The notes under the pieces were generated by a model. That model made no database searches, was not told the origin of the DNA, and was given only the letters and a program-made list of their open reading frames with translations. A program made the translations under genes and the position numbers. A stretch of DNA of 64,000 nt from Platynereis dumerilii (taxonomy: Eukaryota > Annelida > Polychaeta > Phyllodocida > Nereididae): the NCBI GenBank assembly GCA_026936325.1, contig JAPTHN010000001.1:6088560-6152559 (forward strand). The letters are read 5' to 3'. Shown piece after piece: positions 55,806 to 64,000 of this stretch (positions within the stretch are counted from its first letter, which is position 1; each line of letters opens with the position of its first letter).

Positions 55806-56412
55806 TAAGTAATAAGTAATAAGTAAGTACTGGTCGCAGGTTATATGAATAACCTCTATGACCAGATCTTTGATACGGTTGTTCTCCCGATGTGTAAATA
55901 ATGATGATGGGATGAGGTGTTAGGAGGTATGCTCAAGCATGCCTCATAGTGCACTGAATATATATACAATTATTTACACTATATACATTATTTACACTTT
56001 AGTAGACAGAGAAATTTCTGACACGGTACTAGAGATTTTAGGCATGCTCAAGCTCGCCCACAATTTTTAGTACATAAGGCACCATCCGAAGTGTCAATAA
56101 TTCACCAACTATATATATGGTACGAGGCTGCTCAAGCTACCCCTTCTCAAAATTGGTTCCTACTTAGTTCGCGATTCCGTATCTCAATTACTTCACTTAT
56201 ACTTATATTGATATGCTCATCGAGGCAATTTTGACTCGGGTTGCTCAAGCCACCCTTAACCTCCTCAGTCTCATGAAATTTTCACCAGATTGCACTTCTT
56301 TTGTCTAGGACTCTTAGTTTAGGGTTGCTCAAGCTACCCTGTAGTTTTTACATTCCCAAGTCAACTATATTTATGTTGGAGTCTATGGTGAGGGCTGCTA
56401 AAGCAGCCCATC
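55806..56412 (-). mobile_element. 3' UTR and terminus of the CR1-like LINE
   Basis: Follows ORF2 directly. It contains six imperfect palindromes centred on GCTCAAGC (or GCTAAAGC) at 56392-56409, 56321-56340, 56238-56255, 56124-56143, 56040-56059 and 55924-55945. The LINE ends with short tandem ACTTATT units near 55830-55806. Short tandem repeats at the 3' end instead of poly(A) are usual for CR1/L2-type LINEs. The transcript-strand form of the palindromes is GGGTAGCTTGAGCAACCC. Confidence 0.75.
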
Positions 56413-59301
56413 TCATTGGTAATACAGTTGAATCCTCTCTTCAGCGTTAAATTTGGCCGGGTGATTTCTCCAGTGCTTATCGAGGGCATTTTTGAATTTA
56501 TTCACAGTGTCCACTTCAACGGCAGAATTTGGCAGGCTGTTCCAGATATTGACTATCCTATTCGGGAATGAGTATTTCCTCACATCTTTTCTAAATCTTC
56601 TTTTTTGGAGTTTAAACATATTCCCTCTTCTGGTGTCCTCCGCGCGGGGCAGGTTAACCACTGTGTCTTCGTCCTGTATCCCCTTCACGATCTTGAATAC
56701 CTCAATCAAATCTCCTCTGCATCTTCTGAAGTGGAGAGTCGTTAAGTTGAGCCGTCTCAGTCTTTCACTGTATTCGATATTTTTCAAGCCGTTCACCCAT
56801 TTGGTAGATCGCCTCTGAACTTGTTCTAGTTTCTTGATGTCTTGCTGACTGTGCGGACTCCATACCGATTGCGCATACTCTAATTTGCTGCGAACTAGAG
56901 CAATATATAAGGGTCTGAAGACTTCCGGTGTTAAATTTGCAAAAGTTCTTCTTATAAGTCCCATCATACTTGAAGCGGCTTTCGCTATTCCGTCTATGTG
57001 TCTTCTGAAGTTTAGACAGTCGTCAAACGTTACTCCTAGGTCCTTTTCGTAGTCCGATACCTCGAAGAAACTTTCTGATCCCGCCGTATCTCTCATATAG
57101 CGCGGAGGGATTAGGGGTGGCTCCGGTAGAAGGGATATAATCAGCTGTTTACACTTGCTCGGGTGAAATCGGAGACACCAGTCTTTTGACCATTTCTGGA
57201 GAGTGAATAAGTCTACTTGCATGGTACAGAAATCTTCAGCTGTTGGTAGGTATGAGTTATAAAGCTTAGTGTCGTCAGCGAACATAAAAGCTTGGCATTT
57301 CAGATTGTTCGGCAAGTCATTTATATAAATGACGAACAAAACCGGGCCTAACACCGAGCCTTGGGGAATACCACTAAATACCTCGAGTACGTCTGATTTC
57401 ACACCATTTAGACGGACAAATTGCTGTCTTCCTTTGATAAAAGATCTGATCCATCCCACGATTTTCTCACTTATCCCATATTTGGACAGTTTGTACAGGA
57501 GGCGATCATGAGGAACTGTGTCGAATGCTTTTCTTATATCCATGTACAGGACTTCCACCGTTTTTCCATTGTCCAAGTCTTCCGTCCACTTATCCAATAA
57601 TCTAAGCAACTGGCTAGTGGTACTACGCCCGTTCATAAATCCATATTGGTTATCAGAAATAAGTTTTTCAGTTCTCATGTAATTCATGATCCCATCTCTA
57701 ATTATGGATTCTAAGACTTTACTAACCACACTTGTTAGACTCACAGGCCTATAATTTGTCGCATGCTTCTTCGGACCCTTCTTAAAGATAGGGCATATTC
57801 CCGCCCTTTTCCAGGAGTCTGGAACACATTCGCTGTCCAATGAGTTTTTGAAAAGGAGATACAAGGGTCTTTTCAATTGGTCGGCAGCTTCCCTCAGGAT
57901 TAGGGGGTAGATCTCATCTGGCCCAGGAGCTTTTGAGGTCTTTAGACCTTTGAGTTTCTTATGGACTATTTCCTCACTTATCGTGATCTCATTCAGTACA
58001 GTTCCTGTGAATGGATTCAAAGTTGGAATGTTTCTTGGGTTTTCAATCACTTGTACACTTCTGAAGAAGGTATTTAAGTGCTGAGCTTTATCATAATCCG
58101 ATGTGTAGGTCTTCCGATCTCCTTCAGTTTCTTCCTCGAGGTCCGGGATGGTTGACTGAATCTTTGCTGTTCTTTTTACATAATTCCAAAACATTTTTGG
58201 ATTTCTCTTCATGTTATCGGCGATATTCAGTTCCATTTTGTTCCTTTCTCTCCTGGTGATGTTCCTAACCTTGTTGCGTTGCTTCTTGTATTCCTTTAAC
58301 TTTTCTTCCGCTCTCGTTTCCATATACCTGGTCCAACAACGCTGTTTTTTCTTTACTTCCTTCAAGAGCTCACTTGTCAGTGGGGTGACCCGTTTGTTAT
58401 ATGTTTTCTTGACATTAGGGATATAAGCTGCCTGTGCCTTCGTTATTTCATTCGCGATGGTTGTCCAGCTTTGGTCCACATTTTGTTTGTCGATGCGTTC
58501 ATCCCAATCTTGATTTAGAAATTTCTTTATTTCCTCCAGATTTGCTTTTTTCAACAAGGGCCTTACAATAAAGTCTGCAGGGGGCCGTAGGTAGCATATA
58601 AAATCGAAGGAGATAAGTGCGTGGTCACTGGAACCCAAGGGGCTATTCAGCGAAATATTATTAACACAATCCGGGTCTTTAGTTATCACCAAGTCCAACA
58701 GGCTTGGTACATCCATACCCCGTTTCCTTGTAGGCTCTTTTACCATTTGGTTCCAGAAGTTCTGGTAGACCACTTCTTGGAAGTTTATGTCAGGTCTGCC
58801 GGAGTCCAGGTTGCCCACTGTTGAATTCCAATCCAGGTTCCCATAATTAAAATCACCAATAATTAAAAGGTGGCTCGGATGAGAATCCTCAATGGATTTG
58901 AGCAAAGCCACTAGACTTTCATTGTTTGAAGCACTAGAGTTTGGGCTTCTGTAGCAGCATGCTAATGTCAGATTATCACTTCCCCGTAGTTTAATCCTTA
59001 ATACTACCATTTCTTGGAACGAATTGTCCAAGTCAACCTCCTTGACCTCCAAGGTACTATCCACAAGCACCAAAACACCCCTCCCATGACTAGTAGCGAT
59101 ATTTACATGGAATGCATCAAATCCAGGAAAAATACCACAGAATTCCCCAATCGTAACTGGGAATCGTGAGTTTTTGGGTTTTACTTCAGTTATCGCTATA
59201 ATTTGCGGTTTATTAACTTCACACTCCAGTCTTAATTTAAGTTCATCAATTTTATTATGTAAACTGTCAGCATTAGTGGACCAAACAGTTAGTTTGTCCT
59301 G
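56413..59301 (-). CDS. CR1-like LINE ORF2: endonuclease and reverse transcriptase
   Basis: An open frame of about 962 codons without interruption. Residues 1-235 are an apurinic-type endonuclease: TNADSLHNK (metal/phosphate Asn), IIAITEVKP (catalytic Glu), LIIGDFNYGNLDW, GSSDHALISF (catalytic Asp-His). Residues about 470-760 are the reverse transcriptase: KAPGPDEIYP, NYRPVSLTSVVSKVLE, QYGFMNGRSTTSQ, DIRKAFDTVPHD, GIPQGSVLGPVLF, AFMFADDTKLY. It nicks the target and copies its own RNA there. The endonuclease frame overlaps the end of ORF1 and has no ATG before its first motif, so translation probably uses re-initiation or a frame change. All catalytic residues I can check are present. Confidence 0.9.
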   Translation of the reverse strand, partial: QDKLTVWSTNADSLHNKIDELKLRLECEVNKPQIIAITEVKPKNSRFPVTIGEFCGIFPGFDAFHVNIATSHGRGVLVLVDSTLEVKEVDLDNSFQEMVVLRIKLRGSDNLTLACCYRSPNSSASNNESLVALLKSIEDSHPSHLLIIGDFNYGNLDWNSTVGNLDSGRPDINFQEVVYQNFWNQMVKEPTRKRGMDVPSLLDLVITKDPDCVNNISLNSPLGSSDHALISFDFICYLRPPADFIVRPLLKKANLEEIKKFLNQDWDERIDKQNVDQSWTTIANEITKAQAAYIPNVKKTYNKRVTPLTSELLKEVKKKQRCWTRYMETRAEEKLKEYKKQRNKVRNITRRERNKMELNIADNMKRNPKMFWNYVKRTAKIQSTIPDLEEETEGDRKTYTSDYDKAQHLNTFFRSVQVIENPRNIPTLNPFTGTVLNEITISEEIVHKKLKGLKTSKAPGPDEIYPLILREAADQLKRPLYLLFKNSLDSECVPDSWKRAGICPIFKKGPKKHATNYRPVSLTSVVSKVLESIIRDGIMNYMRTEKLISDNQYGFMNGRSTTSQLLRLLDKWTEDLDNGKTVEVLYMDIRKAFDTVPHDRLLYKLSKYGISEKIVGWIRSFIKGRQQFVRLNGVKSDVLEVFSGIPQGSVLGPVLFVIYINDLPNNLKCQAFMFADDTKLYNSYLPTAEDFCTMQVDLFTLQKWSKDWCLRFHPSKCKQLIISLLPEPPLIPPRYMRDTAGSESFFEVSDYEKDLGVTFDDCLNFRRHIDGIAKAASSMMGLIRRTFANLTPEVFRPLYIALVRSKLEYAQSVWSPHSQQDIKKLEQVQRRSTKWVNGLKNIEYSERLRRLNLTTLHFRRCRGDLIEVFKIVKGIQDEDTVVNLPRAEDTRRGNMFKLQKRRFRKDVRKYSFPNRIVNIWNSLPNSAVEVDTVNKFKNALDKHWRNHPAKFNAEERIQLYYQ

Positions 59302-60590
59302 GGAGTTGAGATTGCACTGTCGGTTTCTTCCCGTATTTCCTGTAACTCCAACCGTTCTTCCAAGCCCGGCATCTCTGGATCGGTCTCTTGCTGGTTTTCC
59401 TCTTCCTTTGACGGATCCGTCTCCTCGGTTTCCGACTCCTCGGTTTCCGGTTCCTCGAATTCCGACCGTTCCGGTTCCTGAGTTGAGACTGGTTCCTCCG
59501 GAATCTGCACAGCCTCTTTGGGTTTGGGGGTCTTCGGCTTCCAGGTCACTCTCTCCCTCCCTGGTTGGCCCACCACTCGGAATAAAAAATTTTTTGCATT
59601 GTCTCCCTGGATTTGTCTCGCCTCTTGCAGCAGCATTTCGTGGTAATTTCTAGTCTCCTTTGGGAGGTCTCTCGCTATAGACACTTGACTGTTCTTCCCC
59701 TTCAATTTATTTACACTTTTGAAGATTGACTCAATTTGGGAACCAGATTCAAAGGTAACCAGGAACGGTCTAGATCTATCTTCCTGTTTTTTCCCAAGCC
59801 GTGTTGAGGTCCTGATATCCCTCGAGTCGATTTCCACATCCATCAGCTTCAGGAATTCAGACAGTTTTACCAGGTCCTCTGCATTATCTGCACCTTCTTC
59901 AAGTCGGTGGAAGATTAAGTTATTTTTCCGGTTTTCCGTGCTTCCAAGGTCAAGGAGAGTGGTCCTGATGAGTTTCTGGATCTTCAGGTCAGTGTGGGTG
60001 AGCGGGGCATTTGTTTGAGCGTTTGAGTTTGCCTCCCTAGATCGCTCACGGACTCTTCTTTCAACTTCTGCCTCGATCTCTTTCGATATTGCCTCCTTTA
60101 CTTCGTTGAATAATTCTTTTCGGTGGGTTTCTTCTACGGTTTTGATCTCTTGTAGGGCGATTTTTTTGGTCTCCTCTCGGACTGCTTCTTTGAGTGCGTC
60201 ATCGAACCTGTTATCCATCTCGTGTTGGACTACCTCCTTGAGGCTATTTTTGAGATCGTCCATGCCATCGTTTTTGTTCGATTCTAGGGCCTTCGTCACC
60301 AACTCTTCAACCTGGGGTCTTGTCACCATATTTTCTTCAATAGTGTCAATTTTGTTGGTCAATTCCAACTGTTTGGCTGTAACTAGCGCTAACTGTTGGT
60401 GTAATTTGACAGCACCCCGGTTGCATCCTTTGCAATACCAGTGGATTTGTTTATCTTTGACCCACTCATATTGGTCATCATTGATTCCCTCACACTTTGC
60501 ATGCCACCAATACAGACATACACCGCAGTTTACTCCCTTGTCATTTTTGGCTACAGCTCTCGTGCATGTACCGCACTTAGATCTACTCAT
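59289..60590 (-). CDS. CR1-like LINE ORF1: PHD-like zinc finger and coiled coil protein
   Basis: 433 codons from an ATG at 60590. Residues 7-58 hold a PHD/RING-like zinc site (CGTCTRAV, VNCGVCLYWWHAKC, IHWYCKGC), seen in ORF1 of several CR1-group LINEs. Residues about 60-205 are a charged heptad-rich coiled coil. Residues about 210-345 carry a likely RNA-binding core (NNLIFHRLEEG, DIRTSTRLGK, RPFLVTFESG). The tail is acidic and rich in E and T. The protein is expected to bind the LINE RNA and form multimers. The frame is intact. It overlaps the ORF2 frame at its 3' end. Confidence 0.85.
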   Translation of the reverse strand: MSRSKCGTCTRAVAKNDKGVNCGVCLYWWHAKCEGINDDQYEWVKDKQIHWYCKGCNRGAVKLHQQLALVTAKQLELTNKIDTIEENMVTRPQVEELVTKALESNKNDGMDDLKNSLKEVVQHEMDNRFDDALKEAVREETKKIALQEIKTVEETHRKELFNEVKEAISKEIEAEVERRVRERSREANSNAQTNAPLTHTDLKIQKLIRTTLLDLGSTENRKNNLIFHRLEEGADNAEDLVKLSEFLKLMDVEIDSRDIRTSTRLGKKQEDRSRPFLVTFESGSQIESIFKSVNKLKGKNSQVSIARDLPKETRNYHEMLLQEARQIQGDNAKNFLFRVVGQPGRERVTWKPKTPKPKEAVQIPEEPVSTQEPERSEFEEPETEESETEETDPSKEEENQQETDPEMPGLEERLELQEIREETDSAISTPRTN

Positions 60591-60680
60591 TTTTAACTAA
60601 AATGGATAATTAAGAAGACAGTCAGAATTAGAACTGATAATTAATACCCTGGTAGGCCTATCTATAGACATTTGCCCAGG
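60591..60680 (-). mobile_element. Probable 5' UTR of the CR1-like LINE
   Basis: A short AT-rich stretch between the ORF1 ATG and the next element. The LINE 5' end cannot be fixed. The neighbouring fold-back element starts near 60683, so the LINE may be slightly 5' truncated or end here. Confidence 0.4.
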
Positions 60681-60682
60681 GG

Positions 60683-61463
60683 GTCAGAGCACAGTGGGTT
60701 TTAACCAGCGCTTTGGAGTCGGAGTCGGGAGTTGGAGTCGTGGAGCCGGAGGTTTTTGGGTGGAGTCGGAGTCGAACTTTGATTTTCAGGTGGAGTCGGA
60801 GTCAAAAATTAATTTGGTGACTCCTGACTCCTTAAAAATAATTAATATAATTTACAAAAACCCAATTACAACAGCGTGAAATGTATCTTGCATTTTAAGC
60901 AAAACTTCCTGAACAAGTATTCAAGAACAAAAGCCAATGGAAAATTTGTGGAAGTGCATTTTGGCCCCTGTTAATAATGAAATATTTGCGTGAAATAATG
61001 CCGATAAGCGGAGTCGGGAGTCGGAGTCGGAATTTAGGAGACCTAAGGAGTCGGAGTCGGAGTCGCTTTTCAGAAAGCAGAAGGAGTCGGGATTCGGAGT
61101 CGGTTCACTTACTAACCACCATCAAGTTAGAAAAAATTCTAGTAATGGCATGGCACCTGCTGGATATGGTCCGCAAGGACATGTATGCAGATTACATAAC
61201 TGAAAATGGGAAAAAAATCTGTTGGGAAATTTGTGAGAAAAATGTTTACTGTGTGGCAGTTTGTCACATTGCCAAATGGCTGCAACATAAAAATTCATTT
61301 TTTTCTCACAAATTTCCCAACAAATTTTTTTCCCGTTTTCGATTATGTAATTTCAACCCCCGTCACCGTCACTAAATTGCATGTTATTGTGTACCATATC
61401 CAGCAGGTGCCATTCCTTTAGAATCTTTCTAACTTGACGGTGGTTAAAATCCACTGTGAGAGG
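60683..61463. mobile_element. Fold-back element with CACAGTGGNTTTTAACCA ends
   Basis: Left arm CACAGTGGGTTTTAACCA and 61113-61285, right arm 61290-61463: CAAGTTAGAAAAAATTCTA faces its mate, CACCTGCTGGATATGGT faces ACCATATCCAGCAGGTG, TTGGGAAATTTGTGAGAAAA faces its complement. The left arm is interrupted by a GGAGTC-rich segment. Confidence 0.7.
60705..61108. repeat. GGAGTCGGAGTC-rich insertion
   Basis: Four clusters of GGAGTCGGAGTC hexamers, inserted in the left arm of the fold-back element. The host arm word TAACCA stands on both sides (near 60698 and 61112), as expected for a target duplication of about 6 bp. Non-coding. Confidence 0.55.
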
Positions 61464-61469
61464 CTCTGC

Positions 61470-62255
61470 AATTTAGCCCCCCCCCAGCAAAACGACCGCC
61501 CGTACGCCTATGTTTATATTATGTATATTAAAAATATAAATGCCTTGCCGAGGCCAAGGCAAACGAGGGGGGCAGCCAGGCAAGGTAGATCAACATAGTT
61601 TCCAGACCAAGGAGTAGCAGCCTGAAGTGATAACATGAAGTAAAGCTATAAGAATTATGTCACTGGAAGCAACTATTTTCGAATTTAAAAAAAGCTACTG
61701 TGGCTAGACTAACTTATAAATCAAATCTGTGGATCCATGAATAATTTGTCTCACTTGAGATAATAAAATGTCAAAGAAGAAAATTAAATCAAGATATAAA
61801 AAAATATTTTGCTATTTATTTGAGAAAAGTTAATTTCACATAGTGGTCCAACCCTCATGGAAGATGTCGGCGAAAATAATAATTTTTTTGATTCAGAAAC
61901 ATGTATACTTTGGCCAAAAAGTGGTGGGGCAAAATTTAATGCCCCACCTGCCCCATCTACACTGAGGCCACTGAGCAAAACTTGAGTGGAGTATCCAGCT
62001 ACATAAACTCTAAACAGGTTCTCTCAACCAATAGCAGTCACTCATTCATGCATGTATCAATCTAAAGACAAATTTATCTTTTGAATTTGTTAGAAATTGG
62101 GATTGACAGTTAAAAAGGGTTCCGGTACTGAGATCAATTTCCCATGAATATCACTTTATTGATCATGCAATGATAGTTATGGATTTTCAAATGTCACATT
62201 TTTTTATTCCAGGTTGAGTGACCGCATTGAGCAAGGATCTAACTTCAGAAGAGAT
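61470..62255. other. No gene seen
   Basis: Mixed sequence without exon-like frames. It lies between a fold-back element and a SINE. Confidence 0.4.
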
Positions 62256-62261
62256 GGATGG

Positions 62262-62450
62262 ATGGATGATTATGTCCAGGACGTATTTATGCACTTGGTA
62301 GCCTAATTAGAACAGGAGGAAGACACAGCAATGATGCAAAGGATGATTGAGGCAGCCTTCCAACATAGGCCCTGGTGACCTAGCAAGAGCTGGATTCGAA
62401 CCCTGGATCCAGCGATTGGCTGCCTAGCACGCTACCACTAGACCAACCCT
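62262..62450 (-). repeat. tRNA-derived SINE (family B), full
   Basis: On the minus strand: TGGTCTAGTGGTAGCGTGCT (A-box), GATCCAGGGTTCGAATCC (B-box GGTTCGAATCC, an exact consensus match), CAGCTCTTGCTAGGTCACC, and AAGTGCATAAATACG in the tail, ending in a CATC run. It is better preserved than the copy at 24785. Confidence 0.8.
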
Positions 62451-62537
62451 CCCCCCTACTTCAGGAAATCAGAACTTAATATGAACAAACTTGTGTAATA
62501 TCATGAACAGTGGGATTTACCAGCAGTTAAGTTCTGG

Positions 62538-62930
62538 CAAAAAACCATGTGATTCACACCATGTGGTTCATAGTGGTGAACCACATGCATCTCATTATCT
62601 GACGTTATGATGTAAACAATGGACAGTGAAGTGATGACGTCACAATGTTTTGACGCTCTCATTGGTCGGTGTGGTTGCTAGGGATCTTTTTGTGGCCATT
62701 CAAACAAAATGGTGCCTTTTGAAATTATTAATCATTTTTACTGGAGGTCTGTTTTTATTGTGGGGTATAAATAAAACTTAATTGGTGTGTGGTTCACAGC
62801 AATGAACTTCACTCATGTCAGGTCTGCTGCAGAATAAACACTCGTCCTTCGGACTCATGTTGTATTCTTCCGCGACCTGACATTCATGAGGTTCATTGCT
62901 GTGAACCACACTCCCATTAAGTTTTATTAT
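62538..62930. repeat. Dispersed element with GTGGTTCACAGC hairpin, copy 2
   Basis: Matches 51355-52080. The right part forms a hairpin: GTGTGGTTCACAGCAATGAA near 62798 faces TTCATTGCTGTGAACCACAC near 62897, then CATGTCAGGTC faces GACCTGACATG. At the loop, CGTCCTTCGGACT is itself a small hairpin. The TAGGG insertion of copy 1 is absent. Confidence 0.7.
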
Positions 62931-62939
62931 AGGCCTCAG

Positions 62940-63735
62940 ATCGGATTTTCAAGTATTTCCTCAATCAGTTTATTTGTGGATATATTTATGATGTGTTTAA
63001 TTGTATTATTTACATGTACATGCTTGCTGTTCTTTGTGATTATCAGTACCTCCCAAGAATTGACTTCTACACAAATTCAACGAATGAACTGTCAGTTTAA
63101 TTCTAACATTAATGAATATTGAATAATTGAATAATGATTATATTTTTGAAAGCCTTCTTAAAGCAACAAGGTCAGTCGGTTGGACGAAAAAAATCAGCTG
63201 TAATGGTTTTTGTGTCAACGAAGTAACATCATGGGTATGTAAATCACTTGTTTCAGTAGGTCCGAGAAGGTAAGAATCAGTAAACTACTGTTTTGTCTGG
63301 CCTAACGGGCAATAACCCTCTGATCATCGGTCATGTCAGCCACACCGTGCTTGTTATAGGGCTATAATGATACAATACAATGTATCTAAGGTTACAGAAT
63401 AAAGAAATGAAAAAAACAAAGCTTCTTCGAATGATTTTTTCTAGATTTCAGTATATTTTGAGGTCAGTTACTTTGGCCCTTTCTGTGCAGTGGTTACTGG
63501 GGTGGGCTTAAGTTTAGACGTACCTGGAATAACTAAAAAAACTCAGCAAACAAAGCAAATCATAGTCCAAAGATCAGTAATTAATGTGTAGAATCTAATG
63601 TTTATTTGCTTGTCAAAAAAAGTCATGGTTTTCGCCTGAATTTGATTGAAACAGAGTCACTTCCAAACTTTGAGGAAGGCCCATAGTCCTACTGGCCTAT
63701 TTCTAATGAGAATGTCGTGAAATATCAGAATTTTT
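62940..63735. other. No gene seen
   Basis: The open frame at 62886-63122 has a hydrophobic middle but starts inside a repeat and has no splice context. Nothing else stands out. Confidence 0.4.
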
Positions 63736-63737
63736 CT

Positions 63738-63965
63738 AAGTTTAGAAAACGTATGGTTTTCGTACGTAATTCATACGATTTTCATGCGTAAAATTAACGT
63801 ATGAATTACGTACGTCAGCACGTATGAAATTTGTACGAAAATCTACGTACGTTTCACGTACGTAAATTTTCGTACGAATTTCGTACGTGAAAATGGGCTA
63901 TTTACGTACGAAATACGCATAAAAGAGCTTTCGTACGTTTTACGTACGCTGCACAATTGGCCATG
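63738..63965. mobile_element. CGTACG-rich palindromic element, copy 2 (inverted)
   Basis: Holds about nine CGTACG palindromes and ends TTTTACGTACGCTGCACAAT, the inverse of the start of the copy at 49612. Non-coding. Confidence 0.65.
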
Positions 63966-64000
63966 TAGGATGGTCAGGGAATGTGTGTAGAGCTTGGCCA

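Noticed and set aside
59719-60600. Long plus-strand frames opposite LINE ORF1
   Set aside because: They are antisense shadows of the E-, K- and S-rich ORF1 and contain no motif.

Overview
This window looks like nuclear DNA of a marine invertebrate, most likely a deuterostome such as an echinoderm, hemichordate or lancelet. That placement is an inference. It rests on AT-rich, intron-rich sequence, three families of tRNA-derived SINEs, many fold-back DNA transposons, a CR1-type LINE whose ORF1 carries a PHD-like zinc finger, and a secreted PAN-plus-LamG gene. I see no bacterial-style operons, CRISPR arrays or rRNA genes.

Host genes are few, and all are on the minus strand. (1) A three-exon gene at 34257-27580 encodes a signal peptide, a PAN/apple-like cysteine module and a LamG (concanavalin-like) domain, about 339 aa, joined by phase-1 introns. 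(2) Two unrecognised cysteine-bearing exon candidates lie at 10730-10246. (3) I assemble a hypothetical five-exon gene at 55163-50098 from splice sites and open frames: a strong signal peptide followed by about 120 residues with six cysteines, 149 aa in all. A decayed or alternative copy of its fourth exon lies at 52257-52160.

Repeats make up most of the rest. From 1 to 3755 there is an inverted arm, a 15-bp minisatellite and a tandem array with a period near 355 bp. From 3818 to 21650 and again from 40000 to 48780 lie several copies, in both orientations, of one old modular repeat family. Between and inside them sit many fold-back MITEs. A LINE relic at 36360-37400 is interrupted by a palindromic MITE. 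A SINE at 37420-39024 is interrupted by a 1231-bp hAT-like element with a perfect 8-bp target duplication. A nearly complete CR1-like LINE with long open ORF1 and ORF2 occupies about 60600-55806 (minus) and has six palindromes along its 3' UTR.

The most unusual object is a 30-bp minisatellite of about 38 units in intron 1 of the PAN-LamG gene (28417-28720 and 29379-30227). Its unit copies the 3' splice site and first bases of exon 2 of that gene. Every unit is therefore a potential decoy or alternative acceptor, and because the unit is 30 bp, alternative use would keep the reading frame.
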